62,957 bases of DNA, from positions 1-62,957 of the forward strand of contig NZ_JAFA01000017.1 in assembly GCF_000519185.1 (NCBI RefSeq), given 5' to 3'. The DNA is from Paraburkholderia nodosa DSM 21604. Lineage in GTDB: Bacteria; Pseudomonadota; Gammaproteobacteria; Burkholderiales; Burkholderiaceae. This document shows, piece after piece, positions 16,426-24,326 of the stretch. Each line of letters begins with the position of its first letter. The first letter of the stretch is position 1. Below the pieces are notes generated by a model. The model made no database searches, was not told the origin of the DNA, and saw nothing but the letters and a program-made list of their open reading frames with translations. The position numbers and the translations under genes were made by a program.

Positions 16426-16819
16426 CGGCGGGTAGATCCGCCGCTTGCACTCGCCCCAGCGCGATCATCATCGCGATGCAGGGCAGCACGGTGAACAGCA
16501 CCGCCCGTTGAGCGGCGCCGCCGCCGGGGCTTCGCGTCCAGCATCTCGCCAACGATCCCCAGCAAGAAGGCCGCTTTCGGCCGCACCGCCTGCTCGATGA
16601 GCGCAAGCACCGCACGCAATTGCGTCGTGCCCTCGCAGGACGCGTGTGCAAGCGAGGAAAACTCTTACCGCTTTCGGGGCATCCACCGACTTGGGTAGTT
16701 CAAGGCTGCCTTGTCGAATGTCAAGCCGGGCCGAGTTAATACATCGCGCATCGGCGTTGATCCATTTTTCGGACTTATTCGATTGCGCTGTCTCGAATTC
16801 TGAAAAAGGATAAGCGCTG
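16426..16819. other. Unassigned sequence between MFS remnant and vgrG
   Basis: From 16430 to about 16650 the minus strand is open (with LRAVLALIEQAVRPKAAFLLGIVGEML), possibly a scrap of another gene, but I could not assign it. From about 16660 composition drops towards AT-rich, with no gene, up to the vgrG start. It probably holds the vgrG promoter and the edge of the inserted module. Confidence 0.5.
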
Positions 16820-19360
16820 GTGCCGGATAGTCCGTCGCCGTTCAAAGGAGTTGAATCCTTGAATTCACGCGATCCGCTGGTGCGTCCCGGTATCGACATT
16901 CACCAGTATTACAGCCTCGACATACCTTCGTCTGCGAGTTCGGCTCTGGCCGATATCTATTCGTTCACGGGCACGCGCGCCGTCGGCGAGCCGACGAAAT
17001 ACACAATCCAGTTCAGCCATCCCCTGCATGATCTCTCGCGTACCGACTACATTAACCGGATGGCCTCGTTCGTCATCCAGCCCCCGCCTGTAAGCCGCTG
17101 GAGCGAGCCTGAGGTGCCGCAGCGCATCCAGGGGATGATTACCGCCTTTGCACAGATCGCCAGCAATCACGCTCAATCCCTGTACGAGGTCACCCTCGAA
17201 TCGCGCCTTGCGTTGCTGCGCAACAGGCCACGCGTCCGCTACTTTTTCGACATGAGCGAACCCGAGGTAATTGAGAAGATTCTCAGAGAACACGAGTTCA
17301 ACCAGATTTTCGCGGATTACCAGTTCGGCCTCTACCGCACCTACCGCAAGCGCGCGATCATCGCGCAGTGGGGCGAGGATGATCTTGCTTTCATTACGCG
17401 CCTGTGCAGGCGGACCGGCATTTGGTTCGTATGCGAAACGGGCAAGCGCTGTGAGGTCGTGCGCTTCGGGGACGACTACTCGAAGTACATCCACGACAAC
17501 GCGCGCTTCACGTATCCGTACCGGGAGCTGAACGGCCTGCATACGGTCGCGCGCGAGTCGGTGCGGTCTCTCGAGATGCGCGCCACGATGCAACCCGCGA
17601 AATTCTCGGTGCGCAGCTACAGCCCCGAGCAGCCGAACAACGAATGGATCAACGGTGCAAAGGCGATCAACGGGGACCGGACGACCTACGGCGAGACCTA
17701 CATGTGGGGGCTCGACCTGGTTGACGAAAATGACGCCGCGCGCGAGACGGAACTCAGGCAGGAGGCGGCAATCGCGGAACAGGTCGTCTACCGCGGGACG
17801 GGAGACATGCTGGAGCCGTGGCCTTCCTGCGTGCTGAAGCTGTCAAACCGCGATCTGCCTGACGTTAAGTACGGGCTGCTGATTGTCAGCATGACATGCA
17901 GCGCGTCGCGCAACGAAGGCTACAACGTCGAATTCTCGGCCATTCCGAGCGACCGGCAATACCGGATGCCCCTGAAGGAAGAAACGTGGCCTCGCATTGA
18001 GGGCGTGGTTACTGGCACGATTGCTTCGACGAAAGGCTACGTGGGGCCATACCTGGACGACCAGGGGCGCTATATCGTCAACCTCCATCCGGATCGCGAC
18101 CCGCGCACGCCGGGCGTCGAAAGCTGCCCGATGCGGTTGGCAAAGCCATTTGCGGGAGAAGGGCAAACGGGCTTTCACTTCGGCCTTGAACCCGGAACCG
18201 TCGTGACTGTGGCATTCCTGTGGGGTAATCCTGACAGGCCATTCATATCTCAAGTACTGCATACGGCACTGCACACGGACCCGCTCGTTGTCGGGCATCC
18301 ATGGGCTATGCGGCACACGATACGCACGCGCAGCAACAACACGCTCCAGATGGACGACCGCAGCGGCGAGGAGCATATCAAGATCGCGACCGAGTGCGGC
18401 AAATCTCAGCTCAACCTGGGTCATGCAGTAGACCGCCAGAACAAGGAAAGAGGCAAAGGCTTTGAGCTTCGTACGGACCTCAAGGGGCATGTCCGCGCAG
18501 GCGGCGGCCTGCTTCTGTCCGCCAATGAGCAGCAGAAGGCGCAGGGCCAGCTTACGGACATGGACGCCGTATCGAGCCAGTTCAACATTACCCAGGCACA
18601 AGCGCAGGGACTAGCCGCGGCTGCAACGATGGCGAAGGCCGAGATCGCCGATCTCAAGGCCGAGAATGAATGGCTAAAAAGCGAACTGGTGGGCCTGAAG
18701 AAGGCGGTGCTCGCATTGTCAGCCCCAAACGGCGTCGGGATCGCGACGCCGCAGCGCATGATGGTATCGACGGGCAAGGATACGAGCTTTGCGACCTCGT
18801 CGGGCTTTAACGTCAATGCCCTGAAGAACATTGCCCTGGCCGCCGTGGAGACGGTTTCGCTATTCGCGCAACGCACTGGCATCTTTATCGCGGCAATGCG
18901 CGGCAAGGTGCAGATTCAGGCGCAGTCGAATGCGATGGAACTTGCTTCGCAATTAGACATGAAATTCTCCAGCGTCGCCGGGACGCTTACTGCCAATGCA
19001 GCGAACGGCGTTGTCCTGAACGGTGGCGGCTCGGCGTACATCAAGGTTCACGGAGATAACGTCGAAATTGGCGGCGCTGGGGACCTTATCATCAAGGTCC
19101 CCGATATGGATAAACAGGGACCGGGGTCGCTGTCGCTTCCCTTGCCGAAATTCAGTCAGACCGATGCACCGAGCGATGAGCGGTTCATTCTCAGTGACGG
19201 TATTACGGGCCGATCGCTCGTGAATCGCGCGTACAAGATTCAGATGACAGACGGTCGCATCGTGGAAGGCGTCACGACTGAAAAGGGCGAAACCTCACTG
19301 ACACAGAACGACGTTGCGCAAGGCATCAAGTTGATGCTTTCGAAAATCAAGGGGGCCTGA
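16820..19360 (+). CDS. vgrG: Type VI secretion system tip protein VgrG
   Basis: The 846-residue protein forms the trimeric spike at the tip of the T6SS tube and carries effectors. The first 390 residues correspond to the gp27-like part (FSHPLHDLSR, YEVTLESRLALLRNRPRVRYF, QWGEDDLAFITRLCRRTGIWF). The gp5-like OB fold follows (EGVVTGTIAS, HPDRDPRTPG), then the DUF2345 beta-helix. A coiled-coil (AEIADLKAENEWLKSELVGLKK, about 608-632) interrupts this region, and a C-terminal extension (DGRIVEGVTTEKGETSL) follows it. The GTG start at 16820 has AAGGA about 10 bases upstream; a TTG at 16859 with AAAGGAG is an alternative. It is followed 4 bases later by the effector gene. Confidence 0.93.
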   Translation: MPDSPSPFKGVESLNSRDPLVRPGIDIHQYYSLDIPSSASSALADIYSFTGTRAVGEPTKYTIQFSHPLHDLSRTDYINRMASFVIQPPPVSRWSEPEVPQRIQGMITAFAQIASNHAQSLYEVTLESRLALLRNRPRVRYFFDMSEPEVIEKILREHEFNQIFADYQFGLYRTYRKRAIIAQWGEDDLAFITRLCRRTGIWFVCETGKRCEVVRFGDDYSKYIHDNARFTYPYRELNGLHTVARESVRSLEMRATMQPAKFSVRSYSPEQPNNEWINGAKAINGDRTTYGETYMWGLDLVDENDAARETELRQEAAIAEQVVYRGTGDMLEPWPSCVLKLSNRDLPDVKYGLLIVSMTCSASRNEGYNVEFSAIPSDRQYRMPLKEETWPRIEGVVTGTIASTKGYVGPYLDDQGRYIVNLHPDRDPRTPGVESCPMRLAKPFAGEGQTGFHFGLEPGTVVTVAFLWGNPDRPFISQVLHTALHTDPLVVGHPWAMRHTIRTRSNNTLQMDDRSGEEHIKIATECGKSQLNLGHAVDRQNKERGKGFELRTDLKGHVRAGGGLLLSANEQQKAQGQLTDMDAVSSQFNITQAQAQGLAAAATMAKAEIADLKAENEWLKSELVGLKKAVLALSAPNGVGIATPQRMMVSTGKDTSFATSSGFNVNALKNIALAAVETVSLFAQRTGIFIAAMRGKVQIQAQSNAMELASQLDMKFSSVAGTLTANAANGVVLNGGGSAYIKVHGDNVEIGGAGDLIIKVPDMDKQGPGSLSLPLPKFSQTDAPSDERFILSDGITGRSLVNRAYKIQMTDGRIVEGVTTEKGETSLTQNDVAQGIKLMLSKIKGA

Positions 19361-19364
19361 TTCG

Positions 19365-21305
19365 ATGGAAGAGCAGAACAACCAGCCGGATACCCAGAGT
19401 AACGCGCAGCCAGGACCGTATCAGCACAATGTGATGACCAACGTCGTGCCGATGCAGCGTGACCACCTTGGTCGGCCTTTCTGGGAGTCATTTCAGTCAC
19501 CGGCAGGCTATCAAGTGCGCGCCGAAGCGCGCGTGCCGCCGCATATGCCTGGCATCATCATTTTCGTGCATGGGGTGAATTCGGAGGGGGAGTGGTATCG
19601 GCTCGCGGAAAAGGCGGTCTGTGATGGACTCAATGTTAGGCTCGGTCGCACTGATTCAACTTCATTGACGGCTAACGTCTATAGCGACGACGATCAAGAA
19701 GGCAAAAGTGTAAATCCGCGTCAGGTAGTTGAGTTTAATAACTCTCCCGTGATCCGTTTCTATTGGGGGTATCGCAGTGACTACGAAGACCTGAAACGCT
19801 GGTGGGTGCCTCTGCGCAATCTCCACGGTGACAACGGATGGGCACCAGCATGCAGCAAGGATGGTGGCCCGTGGTATTGGGGTGGCGGCGCGTTCCAGAA
19901 CGGCACAAACAACCTGCAGCAGTTGTGGAGTAACAAGGGCTTTTCGCGCTACATCTATGGTTTCGACATGCAACACCTCAACACAGAAGTTGATCGGCAG
20001 TTGCAGGATGCACCGCCGCGCATTTACTACTCGCATGCAGCGCAGCGCCTCGCGAAACTCATCGACAAGATTCGCGAAAAAAATCCGCGCGACACCATTA
20101 CGCTGATGTCGCACAGTCAGGGCACCATGATCGCAATGGCCGCGACCTTGCTCTGCAAGGAACGCGCACCCGATGCCGTGTTCGTGATGAACTCGCCCTT
20201 CGCGCTGGACGACAAGATGACGGATGCGCTGACATGCGGCAGCGAGCGGCCAACTGCTGAAGCCCGTGTAAAGACCTTCAAGGCTGTCGCCAACCGCATC
20301 AAACAGGACAAGCAGGTCTATACCGAAGAAATGATGCAGCAGTTGCATGTCGGCGCTTCCCAGGACATGAACTTCTGGCGACCCGACCTGAAACTGAACT
20401 ATGGCGCACCGGAGCGGGATAACCACGGGCGACTGTACGTCTACTTTACGCCCCATGATCGCGTGATGGGCGCGGTGCCCCTGCAAAGCATCGGCTGGCA
20501 GGGCGTGAGCGACAAGTTGCTTGATGAGCTGGGTGATACCGTCAAACAGCGCATGCTTGCTCGCAGTATGGCGGTTGGTGACGAGCCGGGTGTGCGCAAG
20601 TTTGGTACGTTGCCGCGGATTGCCGAGGATCAACTCGTGCCCGGCGCGAAACCCACCGATTTTTGGAACGGCAATCGAGGCGTGATGGGTGGGCTTTTCG
20701 GTCTCTCGAATATCTGGGCAATACCGAACGCAAATCAGACGGTGACGGTGAACGCGGAAAAGGTGCCAAACCCGCTGACTGCGGAAGAAATGGTGCCATT
20801 TGAGAAGTCACGAAAGTACGCGCCGGAATACGGAAAATTCAATGTCGATCCGAAAAATCCGGATCAGGGTGCGTTCGAAGACGAAACTTTCCTGTACTAC
20901 GCGTCAATATACGAGCCGGAAGAATGTGTTAGGCGCGATGCTGTGTACAGCAATTCCGGACGGCAGAGAACGATTGAATCGGGCGAGGAAGTGATCAATC
21001 GAATTTCAAAATACAAGCCTGAGCCAACCAATCACAGCACGCTTCCGTCGCATCCCGAGTTCATGTCGCGTGTTGTCGCATGGGACCTTCCAGTAGGTCT
21101 TTGCGACTCCTTCGAGGACAGAGAGTTCTGGTTTGATCTAGTCAAGGCGGCTGAGTGGACGAGTGGTCACGATACCTACTTTGATTACGGAACATTTGAT
21201 GAGGTTGAAAAGCCTGCCACGATTGACTGGACTACTGTTGCGGAGGAAACCAGCAAGGCGGAAGCGAAACGCATTCAATACGGGGAAAATTATCGTGGTT
21301 CGTAA
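19365..21305 (+). CDS. tle3: T6SS effector phospholipase, Tle3 family
   Basis: The 646-residue alpha/beta hydrolase has oxyanion segment IIFVHGVNSEGEW, nucleophile Ser251 in LMSHSQGTM and a probable acid in TPHDRVMG. Tle3 enzymes are antibacterial phospholipases carried by VgrG that attack membranes of rival cells from the periplasm; the DUF3274-like C-terminal half is typical. There is no signal peptide, as expected for a T6SS cargo. It lies 4 bases after vgrG and overlaps the immunity gene by 11 bases, the classical spike-effector-immunity order. Catalytic His is not assigned with confidence. Confidence 0.85.
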   Translation: MEEQNNQPDTQSNAQPGPYQHNVMTNVVPMQRDHLGRPFWESFQSPAGYQVRAEARVPPHMPGIIIFVHGVNSEGEWYRLAEKAVCDGLNVRLGRTDSTSLTANVYSDDDQEGKSVNPRQVVEFNNSPVIRFYWGYRSDYEDLKRWWVPLRNLHGDNGWAPACSKDGGPWYWGGGAFQNGTNNLQQLWSNKGFSRYIYGFDMQHLNTEVDRQLQDAPPRIYYSHAAQRLAKLIDKIREKNPRDTITLMSHSQGTMIAMAATLLCKERAPDAVFVMNSPFALDDKMTDALTCGSERPTAEARVKTFKAVANRIKQDKQVYTEEMMQQLHVGASQDMNFWRPDLKLNYGAPERDNHGRLYVYFTPHDRVMGAVPLQSIGWQGVSDKLLDELGDTVKQRMLARSMAVGDEPGVRKFGTLPRIAEDQLVPGAKPTDFWNGNRGVMGGLFGLSNIWAIPNANQTVTVNAEKVPNPLTAEEMVPFEKSRKYAPEYGKFNVDPKNPDQGAFEDETFLYYASIYEPEECVRRDAVYSNSGRQRTIESGEEVINRISKYKPEPTNHSTLPSHPEFMSRVVAWDLPVGLCDSFEDREFWFDLVKAAEWTSGHDTYFDYGTFDEVEKPATIDWTTVAEETSKAEAKRIQYGENYRGS

Positions 21306-22005
21306 GCTCATCGTACTGACCCTTTCGGTCGCTGCTCTCGGCTGTGCTGCGAAGCAGCCATGGTCTTTCAACCTCGCTGACTTTCTCTCCGCAAAGGAAC
21401 TACCCTACGACTCGCCACCGCAGGTGATCTATCGTATTGACGACCATCGCTTCGTGACCCTGGAGCATTACCGGGACTGTAACTACGGCAATACGTTCTA
21501 CAACGACACGAAGTCCGGAATCCATAGCTATCTCGGTCGTGGCACTGTTGAGAACTTTCAGGGGCGCGTTATCAACGCTGATCCCACCGGCAGGAATCTG
21601 GTGTTTCCGGCGGCGACTCCACCGCATACCGTATGCGGCAATGGCGAACGCGGCTGCAATCCAACGATGGTCTACTCAACAGACGGCGGACGAACGTTTG
21701 ATGCCATGACCTATATAAAGGGAAGTTTCAACCCCCACGAAGAATCGAAGGATTTCATCATCACCGCGACAACTGATGCAGTTTATGTTACTCGGAAGCT
21801 CGGTGACACAACCAGCAAAACAACAACGACGAAGTATCCGATGCGCCCTGGATTCGTATATTTTTCAAAAGAAACGTTGCCGGCTGGAATTCACGTTGAG
21901 CGTAGCGTCCCTGCTCCGGTAGGCATGCAAACTCCATCTGGTCAAGATCACATTACATGCGACGCCTCGATCAAGCCGACCAACCCTGATGCTGTTCTGA
22001 GATGA
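21295..22005 (+). CDS. Lipoprotein immunity protein, Tli3-like
   Basis: The 236-residue protein starts with GTG 21295 inside the end of the effector gene. It has a signal sequence with lipobox AALGC (Cys at residue 16), so it should be tethered to a membrane facing the periplasm, where a Tle3 toxin acts. Family-like features are ADFLSAKELPYDSPPQVIYRIDD, VTLEHYRDC and the Asp-box-like STDGGRTF. The role is to bind and neutralise the sibling phospholipase. Its stop overlaps the next start by ATGA. Confidence 0.8.
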   Translation: MVRKLIVLTLSVAALGCAAKQPWSFNLADFLSAKELPYDSPPQVIYRIDDHRFVTLEHYRDCNYGNTFYNDTKSGIHSYLGRGTVENFQGRVINADPTGRNLVFPAATPPHTVCGNGERGCNPTMVYSTDGGRTFDAMTYIKGSFNPHEESKDFIITATTDAVYVTRKLGDTTSKTTTTKYPMRPGFVYFSKETLPAGIHVERSVPAPVGMQTPSGQDHITCDASIKPTNPDAVLR

Positions 22006-22505
22006 TAGAGAAGATGAAAGAGAAATATCTGCTTCTGTGCTTGTTTTCTGTGTTCTTTTGCTTGAGTGCGAAGGGTGCTGACGATACTTCGCGTGAAGTC
22101 AAGTGGAAGTATATCGGGCGAAGTTTTGGTGGTGATGATGTGTTTTTTGATGAGAATAACGTGTCGCGAAACAATGAAGATAACGCCATCAAGGCAGTAA
22201 TTTTGGTAAACAAACAAAACTGCTCAGAAAATGATCTTGGGGCGACATCCGATACCTCCGAAGAACATAGAACAAACTGTGTCAATTATTTCAAATATGC
22301 CTCATCTATTGAGGGCGTTGCTTTTTGGTGCGGCGACAGCCTGCACAGCAACGAGGTGGAAACTCTATTTGGCTTTCGCTTCGACCATTTTGACGGAAAG
22401 GGAAAACCGATTGCCAAATTTTCAGGTGAACCGGTCGTGTCTCTGATAGAACCAGACCGGCCATCGCGGCGCGCTAGAGACTGGTTGTGCAAAGCCATTC
22501 GTTAG
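22002..22505 (+). CDS. Small exported protein, surface-adhesin E-like
   Basis: The 167-residue protein has a signal peptide (LLLCLFSVFFCLSAKGA) and a mature domain of about 140 residues with KWKYIGRSFGGDDVFFDENNV and a C-terminal RRARDWLCKAIR. That pattern is similar to the surface-adhesin E family of small periplasmic or surface proteins. It has three Cys in the mature part. Its DNA is clearly more AT-rich than the neighbours, suggesting separate acquisition. It overlaps the immunity gene (ATGA) and is followed by PAAR, so it may be a second immunity factor or an accessory. I cannot assign its function. Confidence 0.7.
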   Translation: MIEKMKEKYLLLCLFSVFFCLSAKGADDTSREVKWKYIGRSFGGDDVFFDENNVSRNNEDNAIKAVILVNKQNCSENDLGATSDTSEEHRTNCVNYFKYASSIEGVAFWCGDSLHSNEVETLFGFRFDHFDGKGKPIAKFSGEPVVSLIEPDRPSRRARDWLCKAIR

Positions 22506-22583
22506 GAAACTGTCTCGGACCAGTTGTACCTAAATGACGCACGACCATGTTGCGCGTATCGTTGAACTCAATTGAAGGACGCA

Positions 22584-22844
22584 ATGAAAAACCCAGTACG
22601 CAAAGACGACAAGACCACGCACGCCGGCGTGGTCAAGACCGCGAGCGCATCATTCAAGATCGGTGGTCACAGGGTAGCCCTGCTTGGCGACATCGTGACC
22701 TGTCCCGAGCATGGCGACAATCCGATTGTCGAGCACGGCGAAGGTTACAAGGAAGGTGGCCGAAAATGGGTTGTCGATAGGTGCCGTACGCAATGCGGAA
22801 GTCTGGTGATCGCAAGTGATTCAGGGATGAAGAACAGCACATGA
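22584..22844 (+). CDS. PAAR-domain T6SS spike-tip protein
   Basis: The 86-residue protein caps the VgrG spike as a sharp zinc-binding cone. PAAR features are GGHRVALLGDIVTCPEHGDNPIVEHG and VDRCRTQCGS; the Cys/His set (C-EHG, EHGEG, C, C) fits zinc binding. The ATG at 22584 is chosen because GAAGGA lies 5 bases upstream. No effector domain is fused. Its stop overlaps the start of the membrane protein (ATGA), so these two are co-translated. Confidence 0.85.
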   Translation: MKNPVRKDDKTTHAGVVKTASASFKIGGHRVALLGDIVTCPEHGDNPIVEHGEGYKEGGRKWVVDRCRTQCGSLVIASDSGMKNST

Positions 22845-24241
22845 GCATGAAATGGATCGAGCCGAACGTGCCAGAATTTGAGCATGGCAAGCCGCCGCCA
22901 GCATGGATCCACATAGTTATCCTCGTCCTCGCTTTTGTTACCTGTTTCGTCTACACGGTATTGAACTGGAAACAGGGAAGGTCGATTGTTAGCGCGGAGT
23001 TTTTTGTGCGTATCCTGCTCGTTCCAGTACTGCTGGGAGGCGCGGTGAGCAACTTCCTATATCTGTCCCACGAGGACTGGGTGGAGCGTGTCGATATCTG
23101 GAACAACTTGTGCAAACGGACCTATTCTAGCTGGCGACGGTGGGCGCAGGCCCGCGTGGCGATCATCGGCAGCGTTACGCTGACGCCGGAAGATGATCTG
23201 GCCGCGCGCATGCTCGGGCTTGAGGGCAGTTCCCCAACGAACAAGGGCAAGACTCTGGCGCTTGCGACAGAGGCGAAGGGGCAGTCGATGTCGCGCACTC
23301 AGCGGGTATTGGAGCAACTGGTTACGCCGTTCGCGCCATACATGATCAGCGGGGCATGCCGCCATACGTTCAGCATTATCGTACAGTCAGACCGCGACGA
23401 TGACCTCAATGATCTGCGGTCCCTTCTGCGCAGACTCGTGCCGATCGATTTCGGATTTGTGGAGATTTCGCGCGTAGCGGACCCGGTTGATATGGGGGTG
23501 ATCGAGAGGTGGCTTTCCAGCAGCAATGCTCCGGAATATTGCCTGGTGGTCGCCTGGCAGCTTCATGCGGCGGAAACTGAACCGACCTGCTCTGAAGCCG
23601 CTGTATCGCTGCTGTTTGCGTCCCGCGCGACCGTTGCGAACAGCAAGGGAAAGCTCAAACCTGAGGCCTGGGTGTTCCGCCCGGCAGCCGCTGCTATGGA
23701 CAAGGTATTTGATGTCCTGAAAGCGCTGTTGGCGGCGCAGCAGTCGCCGTTGGAACGCATCAAGCATTTATGGCTCACGCGTTTGCCCGGACCGGGCAAG
23801 CACGCAACGCTGACGGCTATCAAGGACGTAAAACTCGACGTTGCGGCCCACGATCTGGACGCTGCCATTGGCTTGCCGGGACCAGTCAATACCCTTCTCG
23901 TGCAAGCGCTTGCCGCCCGCATGGTGCAGCATGGTCAGGGTACGCAACTGCTGGCAACGCCCCGCCAAGCGGGAGCGATGCTGAATCTCGTAGGGACAGC
24001 CATCGCACCGGTTGAAGATATCGAGGAGCGGTTGCCTACACCGTTTGGCATCAGTTTTGTCTTGATGACAACCTGTATCGCCATACTTGTCATTCTGGTA
24101 TTCAAGGACGCGGGCGCGTCTGTCGGCTGGTTCATGGGCGTGCTTGGGGGTTTCATCGTGCTCCTGATCGTGCACGCCATTTTTTCTATTGTGAGACGCA
24201 ATCAGGTAGCAAACGATTTTTATAACGGTTTGCCGTGGTAA
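22841..24241 (+). CDS. Membrane protein of T6SS vgrG module, unknown function
   Basis: The 466-residue protein has two N-terminal helices (about 22-40 and 53-74: IHIVILVLAFVTCFVYTVL, FFVRILLVPVLLGGAV) and two C-terminal helices (about 405-423 and 429-450). A soluble domain of about 330 residues lies between, with a VALVAWQL-type strand (EYCLVVAWQLHAAE) and a segment LNDLRSLLRRLVP. No catalytic motif is recognised. It is translationally coupled to PAAR and ends the module. It may be an inner-membrane partner for loading or immunity, but that is inferred only from position. Confidence 0.7.
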   Translation: MSMKWIEPNVPEFEHGKPPPAWIHIVILVLAFVTCFVYTVLNWKQGRSIVSAEFFVRILLVPVLLGGAVSNFLYLSHEDWVERVDIWNNLCKRTYSSWRRWAQARVAIIGSVTLTPEDDLAARMLGLEGSSPTNKGKTLALATEAKGQSMSRTQRVLEQLVTPFAPYMISGACRHTFSIIVQSDRDDDLNDLRSLLRRLVPIDFGFVEISRVADPVDMGVIERWLSSSNAPEYCLVVAWQLHAAETEPTCSEAAVSLLFASRATVANSKGKLKPEAWVFRPAAAAMDKVFDVLKALLAAQQSPLERIKHLWLTRLPGPGKHATLTAIKDVKLDVAAHDLDAAIGLPGPVNTLLVQALAARMVQHGQGTQLLATPRQAGAMLNLVGTAIAPVEDIEERLPTPFGISFVLMTTCIAILVILVFKDAGASVGWFMGVLGGFIVLLIVHAIFSIVRRNQVANDFYNGLPW

Positions 24242-24326
24242 GCAAAGCGCGCTGAATTATGGAGACTTGCACATAAGAGCGCGCCGCTGGATCGTTGCGG
24301 TGGCGGCGTATCTGGACCTGAGAAGC

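Noticed and set aside
16275..16651. A complete gene on the minus strand over the MFS remnant
   Set aside because: The frames have no start signal, overlap the MFS fragment antisense and match no family as a whole.
24242..24326. An inverted repeat (GCGCGCT and AGCGCGC) as a terminator of the T6SS module
   Set aside because: The arms are only 7 bp with a loop of about 26 bases and no T-tract; such GC-rich pairs are expected by chance here.
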